A DNA stretch of 64,000 nucleotides from Lates calcarifer (lineage: Eukaryota; Chordata; Actinopteri; Centropomidae): contig NC_066849.1 of the NCBI RefSeq assembly GCF_001640805.2, forward strand, positions 26,285,237-26,349,236. Direction: 5' to 3'. Under the pieces are notes generated by a model, which worked only from the letters and a program-made list of their open reading frames with translations, searched no databases and was not told where the DNA came from. This document shows, in pieces, positions 48,673 to 62,706 of this stretch (the stretch's first letter is position 1; every line of letters starts with the position of its first letter). The translations under genes and the position numbers were made by a program.

Positions 48673-51600
48673 TCAGAGTCAGGGCCACTGCTGTCAATCT
48701 GAGGGAGTCATGAAATCATGGAAGGCCAGATATGATACAGTACTTCCTGATAATGTTTGTCAGAGTAGTTGTAATTTATCCTTGAATATAAACTCACGTT
48801 TGTCACCTAAAACACAATAAGACACGGTGAACTTACTACCAAAACTCACTTGGTTTTGTTAGTTGGTCGAACTTTGCTTCATTCCACTAAACGTCCAAAT
48901 ATAGATCTACAGATAACGGACATCATCAGGTAAACTTCACTCAGGTGATACTGAAAGTCATTATTTTTAACCCAGAACATATAAACTGTGTTTAATATGG
49001 TGTCCTCTTCTCTAAACCTCTGAGTCCATGCCTTCATTCAGACCAGGCTGTTTAATACCCTGCTCAGGTTACACAAGTGCCACATTTAAAAGGTTAAAAT
49101 TCAGCTTGCCCCAACACAGCACCACCCCTCAGCCCTACATAGCCTTATCCCTCAGCTCAGTCTCTATTAGAGGATTATCTCATAATGCTCATCATCCAGC
49201 ACGCTGCTCTGTGGTTGAGTTGTTTTATGATGCATTCTGGGAAGAAGCTCTCCCCTGGTTAATGTCCAAATTCTGCTGTAATGTCCTCATGTAAAGCTTG
49301 AATTAACATCAAACAGCCCTTGGCTCCCATGTTTATCCCTTCATATGTAATTTTAAGGATCATAAGGTCACAGAAGCTACACTTCCTGCCATATACTATT
49401 CCTCTCTTTTCTCTTTTCATCCCTCAATCTCTTTTGTTGTGTCTTGTGATAATTCAGTATGGACATCTATGGGCTTTCTGCGGTGCAACATTGTCAAGAT
49501 ATTTTCATGTTGTGTTAGCGTTTTATAAAATTAATTTGTTCAATTAATATTTTAGAGCAAATTGTAATTTAAAAGTACCAAACTGTATGCTCGGTATACA
49601 CAGTTCAATTCCAAACTATGCACAGTTCATCTGATGATTTTATCCAGTCTTAACTTTGTTTATTGTTGTTACTATGCCAACAAAGATCCAGTATGGCAGC
49701 TGCTGGTACACTCCCATGGGTAGTATCAGAGAGCAGGGACAGACAACCAGTATGGTCTTTTAAGTTGAAGGACTTGTTGCTCCTAGACTCTGCATTTATT
49801 TATTCATGACTGGATCCATGTTACACGGCCCATATTTTAGCTTTGCAGTGTTATCTGACAGCCCTGCTCCTCACTCATGTTAAATAAAGTGGAATCTGAG
49901 TTCATGTTCAATTTTCTGCTCGATACCAAATGTTTCAGACATTGTCTTGGGATGCAGGTTCATTAAAACAGAGTGCTGCTCATATTGCATCAGATGTCTC
50001 CAGTAAGAACCCCACAGACTTTTTAGTACCTGGTTGCTCAGTTAATGGAGCTCAGAAGCCGAGGCACTCTACAACCGAGAGGAGAATCAGTTACAGTCAG
50101 AGAATGGTAATAATATGGAAATGATGCTAAAATTTCCAAGGAGCAAACAGTAATTATTTCACTTGCAGTTTCTCCTTGCAAGCCATCAATAATACACTGA
50201 ACTCATGACCCAAATTTATAATGATGCACATAACTACATGATAAAGTGAAAATGAAACATCTGATTCTCCCATGTAGCAATTAAAAAAGCTTGTTTTTGC
50301 TTCAGCTTGGTGGGACAGTGTGTGTGTGTGTGATCGACTGTCCACCTCCCCTGCAAGCACATGTGTAGTTTCTACCAGCTGTGTGAGACATTTGCTGCGC
50401 TGAAGGGCAAATGTGATGTAAAGACTATGAGGCGGGGATGGATGGGTGAGCTGAAACCAGCCGTGAATACCAATGTGCTGCCTCCTGTCTATGTCTCTGT
50501 CTGCCTCCACTTCTCTCTCTACAGTGTCTCTCCAGCTCTGTCTCTTTGTTCAGCCCTTCTCTTTCTGTGACATGAGAATGGGGCATAATGGAGCTCAGGG
50601 CATCAGAGCTGCAGTCTTTGCCAAAAAGTGTGTTATCACTCTTCCATAGTAGGAGAGGACTCAGACACTGACAGAACTAAAAAAAAATACAGTGGTTTGT
50701 TATGTAACACCCACCTCCTAGCTCAGGCACTGCAGTATCATGTCAGGATTGTATGTTCTCACTGTTCCTTCACTCTTCCAAAAATCGACTGTCCTTGTTT
50801 AGTAGTAAAAGTAGTGTGGCGTTGTCAGCACTGGTGGTCATGGTGGATGGTTGGTCACACAAAGCATCTGACTCATCCGGACCAATCATTTAGTTCTGCT
50901 GTGCACAGGAGCATTTTGTCTAAATTTGCTGCCCAATATGAAACTAATGTGCATGAAGTCAAAGAAAAAAGGACTTGAACTGTAAAATCCTGCTCTGGGC
51001 TCCAGCAGAAAACAGTCCTGAAAATGTTGTCTTCCCAACAGATCAGAAATCATCCTTATTGATCGTTTTGGAAGATGCTAAATCAGGGGTCATTATACAA
51101 CCATGTGCAGCTGCATTGTTTAAAGTCGTCATGGTCAAGGATAAGGTTGTTGAAGCCAAAGAATTGTCTTGGATTGAACATAATGTAACATAAATAAATA
51201 AATAAACACTTGAGGACACACTACTAACATGTGACAAACTGAAAGTGCAGGCCATGAGACACTTGAACCCTCAGTGCCACACACAGTCAGAAACGACTCT
51301 TCGAATTTAGCAATTTTTGCTATTAGGTCTGATAACGATCTTAAAGTCCCAAGGAGGCATCTAAAGATTTAATTTTCCAAAATGTGGAGCCCTGAAGAAA
51401 ACAAACAAGCAGAAACATGCTTCATGGCTCATAGGTGTGTTTTTGGGTAGTATCACTTTAGCTGTCACAGAGATATCTCTGAGTATCAGGTTTGCGGTCC
51501 CATGTTGGTCAGACGTTTTTGAACTTGAGGTCATGGTATCAGTTTGTATCTGTGTGTATATTTCTCTCTCCACAGCAGTTGGTCTGTTTTTGCCTCTTGA

Positions 51601-52899
51601 CAACTTCTCTCCCTCCACCTTCCACTGGGGATATGTTGTTTTTCAGCAGAAATAATTCTGTTTTTAAATCAGACTCTACTGTTTTCTCCTCCTGACTCAG
51701 CCCGATGTGAATTACTAATGAGTTGGTTTTCTTTACCTCTGGGCAGCTCTGGGAACAGCTGGCCACAGAGTGGGCTGATCAGTATGCACGAAGCACTTCA
51801 TCCTGCCTTGTATTTTGTTGAATTTTACTCCTAAATTGGTCAGTTTGGAGCAGCTTTCGGCCTTGGAAGGCTTTGTGGATTCACCCTCCGGGGTTTCACG
51901 ACTCCAGATGATGTGAATTAGGCCTTTGTTAGCTAACCTAGGTGACGAATTGTTTATGCTAAGTTTAGGAATAAACTGATGGAGGGGCATCTAGGGATAA
52001 GTAGGTGTTTATACCATCCTTTTTTCCCTCTTTCTATATCTGTCCTCCTTTTTTATCTCCCTCATAGCATCCTCTACAGTCAGCTACACTGCCAAAAGAG
52101 TCCACCCATTATAAATATGTTTACATCCTCCATTCTTCAATCAGCTTTACTTTAAAGCTGCATTTGTTTATTTTTGGCCATTGCAGCGCAGGAGAACATG
52201 CTGACACACTTTCCTGACATATCATCCGTGTATGAAGGTGGTATAGCTAACATGTTAGCAATCAGTGCCCTACATCCACATCCAGTCAACACAGATCAAC
52301 AGGATCATCTCATGGTGTCATGTTTGTTTCCACTTAAGAATGTCCACTATTTCCTCTGTTTTTAGGTCTCTACCAGCTCCTGAGAAAAACATCTGTCTCT
52401 TTAGCTGCTGGGTGCTGGGTAGGAAGTGTAGAGTGAGTTTATCAGAGATAATTTGATTGAAAACAGATTCCTACTGCCAATAGAAGCACTGAGACTGAAC
52501 CAGTCAGAAACAAGTTTTTGAAACTGGAAAGAACTGAAGCCCAGTCATCAGTTATCCTCTCTCTGGTCCTTTCAGCAGACTTAAGGTTTTAACTCATACA
52601 GTGTGACGTGACAAACAGTGCAGAAATGCTAAGTACTTGTCTGAATACACAGGAGCTGAAGCTCTACCACTGCCAGTTGCAGACATATTTGAAGATGTTG
52701 GTGGGACAGTTTGAGGTCCCGCCCATCTGAGGAGGCAGAGAACCAAGCCCTGTGATCCCAGAGCAGCCTCTGGCAGTCTATGTGATTGGACTAATCACAT
52801 GAAAAAACAAAACCCCCTAATGTATAACACCTTTAGACTCAGGATCCACTAAATCCTCCCATCCATTCTGTCAGAACTGTGCACCTACTTTAGTTTCAG

Positions 52900-53120
52900 G
52901 CATCCTCACAGAAATGATTCAAAGTCATGCAGCAAAGAGACCTGTTTCCACATGCGTACCACAAGGATCTGTACTTAGCCCCCTTCTCTTTCCAATGTAC
53001 ACCACCTCCCTGTGTTTGATGATCCACTCTCATGGTTTCTCTTAACACTTCTATGCTGATGATACCCAGGTATATGTATATACATTGCAGATTGTATTGT
53101 CTCTGTATACAAAGCCTGAT
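52900..53120 (+). mobile_element. second LINE reverse-transcriptase relic
   Basis: The frame contains STCVPQGSVLSPLLFPMYTT (about 52945-53005), a palm motif of LINE reverse transcriptase, and HFYADDTQVYVYTLQ (about 53046-53091) with an intact YADD catalytic box. A single in-frame TAA (about 53043-53045) separates them. Neither the 5' part nor a 3' tail is recognisable. It is independent of the copy at 44030, because the wording differs (VPQGSVLS versus VPQGTVLG). Confidence 0.82.
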
Positions 53121-53760
53121 GTATCTTATTCCTGTGTCACAGAGCTCTACTGTTGCTGCTCTAGATGCATATCCACCTCTAAAAATAGTCCAACAAATAC
53201 TATTTATTGTATAAATGAATAAATTATATAATAATACCAACCTTAACATTTTTACATCAGATTCAACAGTAGACTATACGACTTGGATTTTTTTCCCTTT
53301 TTTCAACATCCTGGCTTTGCACCTGACCTGCTGTGTTTTATGTGTTTTATGGGCTTGACGAGTTATGGCAACACACTTTAACAGCTAATGTGTAGCAAGC
53401 TGCTCTGCTAGCCTGCAGTGCTCTGCTTGCTCAACCACACGGAAAGTTATAGAGCCCCATTATGATGCTCTATCAAGCCCCTCATATTGCTTGAAGGTCA
53501 AGGGCACTTTATATGAAAGATGTGAAATCTGCCTGATATTATAAGGACTGAGAAGGATAAAAGAGAGAGAGAGCCATTTTCCTCCTCAGGTTCCTATAAA
53601 GAGACAATCTCACCTTTCCTTTCATGCTGGGAGGTTTATGGGCAGCCGGGGAGCTGTAATTGGTGGCTGACAGGCCGAGCTTTGAGGCAGCAGAACCACA
53701 GGTGACTGTAATCTGCTGGATCTCATGGCACACATACATCTGGCTGCATACGTGCTGTGG

Positions 53761-53763
<3 letters not shown>

Positions 53764-53799
<36 letters not shown>
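53764..53799. repeat. (CA)18 microsatellite
   Basis: A perfect CA run of about 36 bases. Confidence 0.96.
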
Positions 53800-53802
<3 letters not shown>

Positions 53803-56800
53803 CCAGGCCACGTGCTCTGATGTGTTTGTGTTGCCTTTGAGGGATCAAGAGTAATGAGGTTTGTATTCTCAAAAGAATAATAAAAATCTCTCCCTCTCTT
53901 TGTCTCTGCCTCACACAAAGAGACGTATTTATTATATTTTAGGCTGTGGAGAGTTTTATATGCTCAGTTAACATTTGCAAGCAGACAGTGGTTCATTTTA
54001 ACAGGTTTCTCAGTGGTGAAAAATATCCACTACACCGTAGGGTCTCCCGCATTTTGTTGAATATTATATAGCAAGTGTGATATATGGAACATGAAGCAGG
54101 GTTTAATCACACTGATCATCCTCAGCCTTTCTGCAGCGCTTCACCTCCTTATATAAGTGACCTTGGAAAGGTACGGTGTGTTGGCTCAGATCCCTCCTTT
54201 ATACAGGTGATGTAATACAGGTTGTCTTAATGACATATCAGATGAAAAGTATCGCACAAACAATAATGTGTGTGTTTGTGACCAAAGCAACATAGAAAAA
54301 GAAAAGCTTTAGCATCATCAGTATAATATTAACAATGTTTATTGCAGTTAAAATGACAGCTTAGGTTTTATCCTAGTTTTGTTCAGCATTGCTGTGAGTT
54401 GATCTTCATAGCTGGAAGTCCTCCCTGTATCATATGACGTCTGTGTGTGACTTTTGGTGTGAAAGACATGACACAAGTCATGATGCCAGTAAGCTAAAGA
54501 CTGTGTGTGCATGAGTGTGTGTGATGCAGTGTTATTTTCTGATATTGGTGCGAATCTGTTTGTGATTTCAGCAACGAGAATCTGTGAAATGATGCAACCA
54601 CACTTTCAAAATAGAGTCTAAACATTCAGTCCTTTCACTGTTTATGTTTCTTCCTGATCTGCAGCCTGATCAGAAACTCCTCTACACATCTTTATTCACT
54701 TTGATGTTTTTTTTCTTTCAGACACATGGGAACATAAAATCTGTGAAAATCAGTTTAAACTTCTGTTTCTGTCTGAGTATTTATCAGTGAAACTGAAATG
54801 AGGATGCTTACCTGTGTGTTTGAGGCCGGTCAGTGTCAGTGTCCAGCAGGCTGCTCTGACCTCATCTCTGGCATTGACTCAAACCCTGCAGCTAACAGCA
54901 GATGTCCACTCCTTCTCCTCTTTCTCCTTCTCTCTATATCTCCTCCTCTTCTCTTCTTTCTTCATCCATCCCTGCTTTACTGCCATTTTTCTCCTCTCCC
55001 TCTTCCCTCCTGATTCCTCTTGCATTCCTTAATGTCTCCATCAAACTCAGCTCTCTCCTCTGTGGCTGTTTTTCTTTTTCCTGTATCACTTCCTCATTTG
55101 GTCCAATTCAAGTTCAAGTCCAGTTTCATTCCAAAATCACCCACATGTCTGTTTCAGAAATAACTCAGATATAAGTTTTCTACATGTATATGGTTAAGGT
55201 TTGGTTGTGTTGAAAATATTTCAGTAAGCACAAAGTTTTATGATGCTATTTCATGAATGTAAAGAGAAATGAAGACGGGAGAGAGTGTGGAGTTTTGTGG
55301 CGTTTTTAGCATCTTATTATTTCTAGGAATTATGTCTTTATGAGATGAATGTGTTCCTCGTGATTTGCTATGTGTGCCAGTGTTCAGCAGCAGTGCAGCC
55401 AGTAATGTGCGGGTGGTCTGTGTGGGGGATGAGCTTGTAACTCGACTGATATTCATGCACGGGACAGGAGTTCAACCTCAGTGTTTGTATTTTTGTTACC
55501 ATCACTACAATCTTTCCCTCATATTGATCTCATAGTGTTTCAATTGTTTAAGCCGTAACAACAGTCATGAGGTCGGTTTTTAGAGCAGTGATGAGTCAAC
55601 GTCATGTTTAACTTTATTCCTTCTGAAGGGAAATGTGCAGCCAGTCGGAGACGGTGACAAACCCTCGCTGTAGTTTAGGTGTTCCAGATGTCAGCTGAGT
55701 GTGTTTCTCCTTCAGCTCTTCTCTGATGTGTGATCAGAGCGTGTCCTCACTTGGCTCTCACTCAGCGACCTCATTGTGCTGCGACTTCTTATCAGGTGGC
55801 AGAGAGTGGCTGATCTGTCCCGAGCGCAGTGCTGTGTTCAAGGACCTCTGATTAAATAAGCTTTCCAATGAGCTCAGTGTGCACACACTAATTCCCGACT
55901 TTCTGGCTGATCTCATTAGCTTCATTCTGTCTCGACCCGCTTGCTCGACCTAAAGGGATTCCCCTCGATGTCCACACACAACTCACACACACATCCACAT
56001 AAATCGACAAGCAGTGGGCTAAAGCCGTTTTTATTCAATTAGTCAAAAAGTGGGAGAAGCTCCTGCTGTGGATTGAATAAATGGATTCTGTGAGTGTGTG
56101 TGAGAGAGTGACTGTGTGTACCACTGCAGAGGCTCTGCTCCTTCATATATGAGATAATGACTGTGATCTTGAGGTTGCTCTGGTGTCACTTCAGGCTTTA
56201 GTTTGCAGCAGTGCTGAGCTGACTGAAGAGTGAACGTCTCAGTGGGAAGCTGGAAGATTATATCAGAAGACACTGAAGCAGAACATGAAGACTGTATGCT
56301 AATCCTTTCACCAGACAAGAAGGTTGACTCTGAATGGTTCAGCAAAACCTCAGATTCACTCAGTACCAGTGGCAAATACAGAGCGGTTAGGCCTGTTAAA
56401 CTAACTGTGGTGAAGGTGACTAAAATATTTTGTTTAAGTTAGTCAAAGATCATGCTAACAGTTTGGAAAAAGGCAAACAGGACACAACCTGCAGTCTCCA
56501 CATCCTTACTTTCCACCTCACTACACAAAGAGCACGTTACCTCCAGCATCGTTCCTGAACATCGGACATGAATCATAAAGTGCAGATCTTTCAACATGGA
56601 CATAAAAACTAAAGATTCGAGACTGTGTGTGATCGCAGTGCAACTAAAACCAAAGCTAGTCTGGATTTTCAGTCTGATGTCTTAAAGTTAGTTGTTAGTT
56701 GTGTTAGTTTTTTGTCTCAATCAAACCAATAACAAAAGACAGACTTTGGTGATGTCATGAATTAATGTGGGATCATGGGATTTGTTGTCTTCACCACCGC

Positions 56801-58493
56801 TGCCTTATGTAAACCAGCTTAAGGCTTTTTTAAGGAAGGACAGATTGAAAAATTGATTCTGAAGGAGACAGAATGAGAAATGATTACAATTTCCTACAAC
56901 TAGTGAACTCACCTCGTTTTAAGGCCAGATGATTACAGCAACGTTTAACTGACTGTTGTTGTTTCCACCACAGACACAAACCAGGCAACACAGCACACAT
57001 TTATTCTCTGCAGACGCACATACTTCGAGCTGCAGAGATCATTTGTAAACGGCAGTAATCTGTGATTCAGATTACGTTTTCTCACTTTGTGTTGACTGTT
57101 ACTGTCATGGTAAACTGGCTAAACAGGAGTTTGTACGTCACTCTTTTGGAATTTAACATTTTAATATCTTTGCAACCCTGTCTCCTTTTTTGACTGGACA
57201 CCTCCATGTGCCAGTTTGTAGGGACTGTTAACTTTATTTAAATATTTCCTTTATTAGAGAAATGCAGCTCAGTATTCTTTACATCAAGAGAAAACGACTC
57301 GTACTCTTAAAATTATAAATGCATACTCATGCATATTTAATTTAAAAAGAGAAAGGTAGAAAGTTCTGTTTTAAAATATCACCAAATTTTACAATTTAGC
57401 ATAAATGAAAGTAACAGAATCCAGTTAAAAGTGGTGAGTTCTTCCTCAGTTAATGTTTCCACTGTCAGATCCAGAGGAAGAATATTTCAGAGCTTGTTCC
57501 AAAGCTACACAAGAAACAGAGGTTAGAAATGCAAGAGCCATGATGTGATTCCATGAATCAGATTTATGGTCAGGTATCAGAGTCAAAGTCAGTGCAGGAA
57601 TGACGTGAACCTTTGTCTTTGTTCCAGTCGAATCTTTGGCTGCAGGTTTCCACTGAACTGCTGCTGCTTGTGTCATGATTGGCAGTCAGTCAGAGACAGT
57701 AGAACCTGCATCACGTCAGTCTGTAAACCAGTTTTCCCAAATCTTTGAGAGTGTCACACTGTCCCAGGTAAGCTGATAAGACACTTAAAGGTGCTCCTAT
57801 TGTTCCAAATCCCAATGGGAGGAATATCTGAGGTCAAAACAATGAGGGCGGCTTACACAGAGGAGAAGTTGGCAGGGAGCTGAAGCTTTTGGATGTCAGT
57901 GAAAGTTTGTAGGTGTTCACAGTTTTGGCCAAGTAGCATCTTTTGGGTGTCAGTAAAACTGAGAGGCGATGGGGTCACTGTTCAAAGAAAGCCCTGTTTT
58001 TTCACCAGTTTCAGACAAGCTGTATCCTGTGGGTGCCAACAAACATTCACAGGGTCACCGCTTTAGTTTCAATCTGCAGACAGCATCAATGTTTTATGTA
58101 AAGAGAAGCTGGCAGCCTACCATATTTCTGTATTTATTTATTATTCAGGAAGAGCGGTGAAGGAATAAAAAGAGGAGTGTGAAAGTGAAGCACAGGCCAG
58201 TTTTCACCCCGGGACACGAGCACCGGGGCTCCTCCCAGGCCAAAATGTTGACTTGCCACGCACTTTGTTGACTCCTTCAGTGTCAATATTTCCCATTGAA
58301 TTGTACTTGAGTCAAAAGTTGAAGAACTTTTCTATTGATTGAGGCTGAGAATTGACTGAGCCGGCTGCCGTGGAGTCTCTGAGGTCGTCTGCTTTCATCT
58401 CAGAGATCCACAGCGAGGCTGATTAATAAGTGATGAGGCAGCCGACGACTGTGGCCAGGCCTCCTCATAGAGATAATCCATATCTGATATTAT

Positions 58494-58496
<3 letters not shown>

Positions 58497-58524
<28 letters not shown>
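58497..58524. repeat. (CA)14 microsatellite
   Basis: A perfect CA run of about 28 bases. Confidence 0.95.
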
Positions 58525-59359
58525 GTCTTTGACACAGTACTTACTGTAGATCCAGCGCTGCAGTTATTGAGACTCCAAGCTGGTAAGAGTTTGCAGAGAC
58601 ACAGCGAGACGTCCTGAAGCATCAGGAACTCAAAGAAAACAGATAAATGAGCAGAGACTTGTTGAATTTGTTTTGTCTCTTTAAATAAAACACCCACAGT
58701 CTTTGTCTTCTTCTTCTATTCCTTTATTTTCCTGTTGTTTAATGCATCACCACCACATTGTGAGACATAATCTCCCTGAGCAGTCTGTAATTTGTGCCAC
58801 TTCAATCCCCAAAGTTGCACATGAACAGACAGGCGACAGATTAGATTATTAGAAGTGTGTTAGTGAGGTGTTGTGCTCTCCGGCTCTGAACTCTGCTGGA
58901 GGAACGGAGCATCATTCTTCCAGAAAACATTCCCTCAGTTGGTGTTTTGATGATGGCGGTGGAGAGTGTTCAGCTGGGTTGAGATCTGATGACACGATTC
59001 ACATCATTTTCATACTCATCAAAGCATTCAGTGATCAGTCTGTGATGTGCATTACTAACTCTGAATCTGCTCTCCTGGACTCACAGACTTAACGGGCACG
59101 ATCTTGGGAAGTGTCTAACTGTCCAAATCCACAATTCACTTTTGATTTATTAGTTTATTGATGTAGTGATGTTTGATAATAGACACATGGGATGTATAGA
59201 AACTGAATCATTTTTTGGGGGGGGGTTGTTTCTTTTAATCTGCAAGTCTGATATCATGCATTAATTTAAAAATAGTTCAGAAAAATTTTCACAGGTTGGT
59301 TCCTTGTAGACTTGACCTGAGTCTGGATTGGCTCATGGGTTCAACCAAACAATACAGGG

Positions 59360-59480
59360 ATGATAAAGAGGATGATGATGTAGATGGAGAGGATTGTGAG
59401 GAGGTGGAGGAGGAGGAGGAGTATAACCTTAACGAGGAGGAGGAGTATAATGGTGACGATGATGATGCAGATGATGAAGA
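59360..59480 (+). repeat. GAT/GAG-rich trinucleotide tract
   Basis: The + strand is a mix of gat and gag triplets, with the block gaggaggaggagtataa occurring twice (about 59407 and 59435). In one frame it would encode a run of Asp and Glu. I read this as an imperfect trinucleotide repeat. No splice sites or homology support an exon. Confidence 0.75.
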
Positions 59481-61068
59481 GTTCAGGATGAATGATTGGC
59501 TGTTTTTTCTGAATGCTAAACGAGCTCTCATTATGTGTCATAATTGGCAGCAGTTCTGTGTTCACATATGATTAATTACTTTAAATGAGGATTAGAAGTC
59601 TGCAATTACTCAGTGATAACACAAGGAGCGAGTCCTGATTATAAGGGTTAATTATCATGACCCGCCTGTACTCTGCTGTTTGTGTGTGTGTGTTATAAAC
59701 TGGGATTTTTCTTATTAACGGTCTACTTCCCCCTTTTTCCTCAATGTCAATTAGGTGCCCGTTAATTCTTTGTAAATGTCATTTAGAAATGTCAGATCTT
59801 AAAATAATCAAATGAAGACACCCGGACTCATCTGTCTCTGCTCTGTCCTTTTTTTTTTTCCTTTAATTGTTTTGGTCAAATGAAAAACTGTGGGACGTCA
59901 GGAATTAAGAATTAATTGAGTTTTGAGAGTAGACACCAATAAACTACCAAACCCATAAATATGTGTAAAGTTAATACTTTAAACTAACTAAATCTGAAGC
60001 TATTAACATGTATTTCTCCTTTGGAGCAGCAGTATACTTTATTTTACTGGGATATATACGCTCCCAGTCATTGATTCCCTCATTAAGAGTTTAGACTGTC
60101 TGAAAAGCTCTGTAAGAAGCAGAGTGGAGGTTTTAGCTGCACATTTATGCTATAGAATAAAACAATCGGATATGTTATGTTCAGTTGTTCATATAATTTT
60201 GTCCGTGTAGTTTCTCAGCAGCTTCATCCATCTGTTGAACGTTGAGCCTGAAAAATAAAAAGCAAGTCATTTCTGCAAACTAGTCTGGGTTACATTAATT
60301 GACTAAAGTGAGTTTTTTTCCCTTTTCTTTCTGTTTTTTCACACAGAGAACTTCATTGTGTCCTCATGTGTTTTATGACTGGAAGCCTGCTGGACTTCCC
60401 ACAGTTCTACAGCACTATAAATCTGGCACCTAATATCTATTCTACTATACTGCTGCTCATTAATGTTTGCATATACACAGCAGCCATAGTAACACAGGTC
60501 TGATTATGTGTGTGTATTGAGCCTGGTGAATCCCGCCCCTGCTCTAATAATGTTAGGAGTAACCAGCGTTTCTTTAAGCCTTATTACTGTTTCCACTGTA
60601 AGACTTTGCTGGAAGTAATGAGAGCGAGATGATTGCGACTCAGGCTGCAGCAGGAGAAACACATGATGGATGGAGGGACCAAGCATTATTACTTCTTTCC
60701 TTTTCAGAGTTAGAGTGGACAGAGAGATGAAGAGGAAATTAATGGTAAATAGAGGAAGGCTGGAGAAAGAGAAATTAAGGTAAAATGATAAGCCAGCAGA
60801 CATTTAAAAGGTTTTTTAAATTGGCTTTTTCCTGGCGGTTTCCCACTCTTAACTTGTAAAACTGCTATTATTAAAAACATCCGAATGTCTCTTGGCTTTT
60901 TAATGTAGATTTAATGTATGCAAATATGTTTTCCACTCTGACGTGGCAGAGTAATTTACCTGTGATCCACAGGATATGAAAGGTCACAGGTGAAATCAGC
61001 ATCTTCCATCATCCGCCAGTTTGGGATGTTAGAGCTTCCCATCCTCTACAGTGGGAATATGGCTGTGT

Positions 61069-61070
<2 letters not shown>

Positions 61071-61115
<45 letters not shown>

Positions 61116-61223
61116 AGTGTCTCACCCAGCCCGTCCCTCCCTGCCAGGTCGGCCTGGCTGCTAATGATGTTGTCAAAGTGGAATGTGGAGCAAAAAGATC
61201 TTTCTGCTTCTTTGCACGCACAT

Positions 61224-61258
<35 letters not shown>
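61071..61258. repeat. facing (GT)n and (CA)n microsatellites
   Basis: A GT run of about 42 bases (61071-61112) is followed about 115 bases later by a CA run of about 33 bases (61226-61258), forming a long inverted dinucleotide repeat. Confidence 0.94.
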
Positions 61259-61260
<2 letters not shown>

Positions 61261-62372
61261 TACAAGACAAACACACACACTGATTTATTCTCTACAGAAG
61301 AATAATGAGTCAGAACAAAGTAAGAAAACACACAAAATCAGACACAAACAAGTGAACAAGTGTGTTCTAAACTTGTGTTCTGTATGTGTTAGTTCACACA
61401 CTCCAGCTCCTGATTATTTTAACACTTTACCATGAGTATGTTTTTGCTGATTGTGAAAGGCAGCGTTGGGCAAGTTAATTAAAAATTTAAATAAACTGCT
61501 GTGAAAGGTGAACTCCAGAAAATGTGTAGAAACGAATATGGTTTAACAAATATGTCCAGTCAATAACAGATGTCACATGGAGCTAAGCTAGTAGCTACAA
61601 TCAGTTCACACCCTCTGAACAGAAACCAGGTGATGCCTGGGTATGCAGGTGTGAAGCTCAGAAGACAAAGCCTGTGAAAAAGACGACTTCATATCCAGTC
61701 ACTGTGATAAATTCCAGACTGTAAGGTTCCTTAGCATTCAGACCCAAATCAGTTCACCTCAGTGGACTGGACAGGTGAGGTCAGTCTGTGCAGCTTCCCA
61801 CTAACAACACACAAATCATGTTGAGTTTGTTTTGAGATTTGAGTCTGTGTTCCCTTGATGCGACACTTAGATTGGTGCACTGTTGTTGCTGGACAGTGCT
61901 AGTGTATTACCAGTTAGCATGCCAGCCACAGTAGCTCTGTAGTAGCCCCACAGGTCACTGCATCACCAAGCTTTACAGTTCCAGTTATTAGTTTTAAGAA
62001 TACATTCATTGTGCTGTGCTGTTACTGTAATGTAATTACTGCATTAAAAATCATAATCCCTGACACAACTAATCATATTACTAAACTTTGTTACTCCTAC
62101 TGTCCAACATTTTACACATTTTAGGCTCAAACTTGGTGTGGTCTCGGTTGTGGAGCACTGGAAAACTTGCTGTGTCTGGCTGGTTGTGTGATTGCATGTC
62201 TTCTTTAGCCTGTGGTCGTCTCCAGATTTCAGCAGTTGCGAAATCCCATCGCCAAAACTATGAAAATAACACCTATAGTTTGTAAAACTAAACAAAAAAA
62301 AGAAAAAAACAAGAATTACCCTTTAAACATTTGCAGATCCCTGGCTACGCAGCCAAACAAACAGATTCCCTC

Positions 62373-62420
62373 TCACACACACACACACACACATTTCAGC
62401 CTCTCTCCCTCTCTCTCTCT
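62373..62420. repeat. (CA)n and (CT)n runs
   Basis: A CA run at about 62373-62393 followed after a few bases by a CT-rich run to about 62420. Confidence 0.9.
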
Positions 62421-62672
62421 GTGTCTGTCTCTCTACCCACATGTTCATGTTTTCACAGCAGCTGCTGACAAATTGACACGATCCTGGGAATTTTCCCCAC
62501 ATGGAAACCTACATTTTTTTGTTTTATTTTGGAGCTGTGTGCAGGGCGAGGTCAGACTAGGAAAAAGAGAGAGCATGCTGTCCCTGTCAGTCTCTTCTCT
62601 CTCACTTATTCTCTCATTCTTTGTGGTAGCAGCTTTTCCCAGGCACGGCCTAACTGACGTATTGGCAACATT

Positions 62673-62706
62673 AACACACACACACACACAAAAAAAAAAA
62701 AAAAAA
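62673..62706 (+). repeat. (CA)n followed by poly(A)
   Basis: A CA run of about 18 bases passes directly into about 17 A bases. A poly(A) end can mark a retroposed insertion, but I recognise no body upstream. Confidence 0.88.

Noticed and set aside
59296..59571. Ninety-one-codon frame with a highly acidic centre
   Set aside because: The acidic run follows directly from GAT/GAG repeats. There are no splice sites or recognised homology, and the opposite strand is open too.
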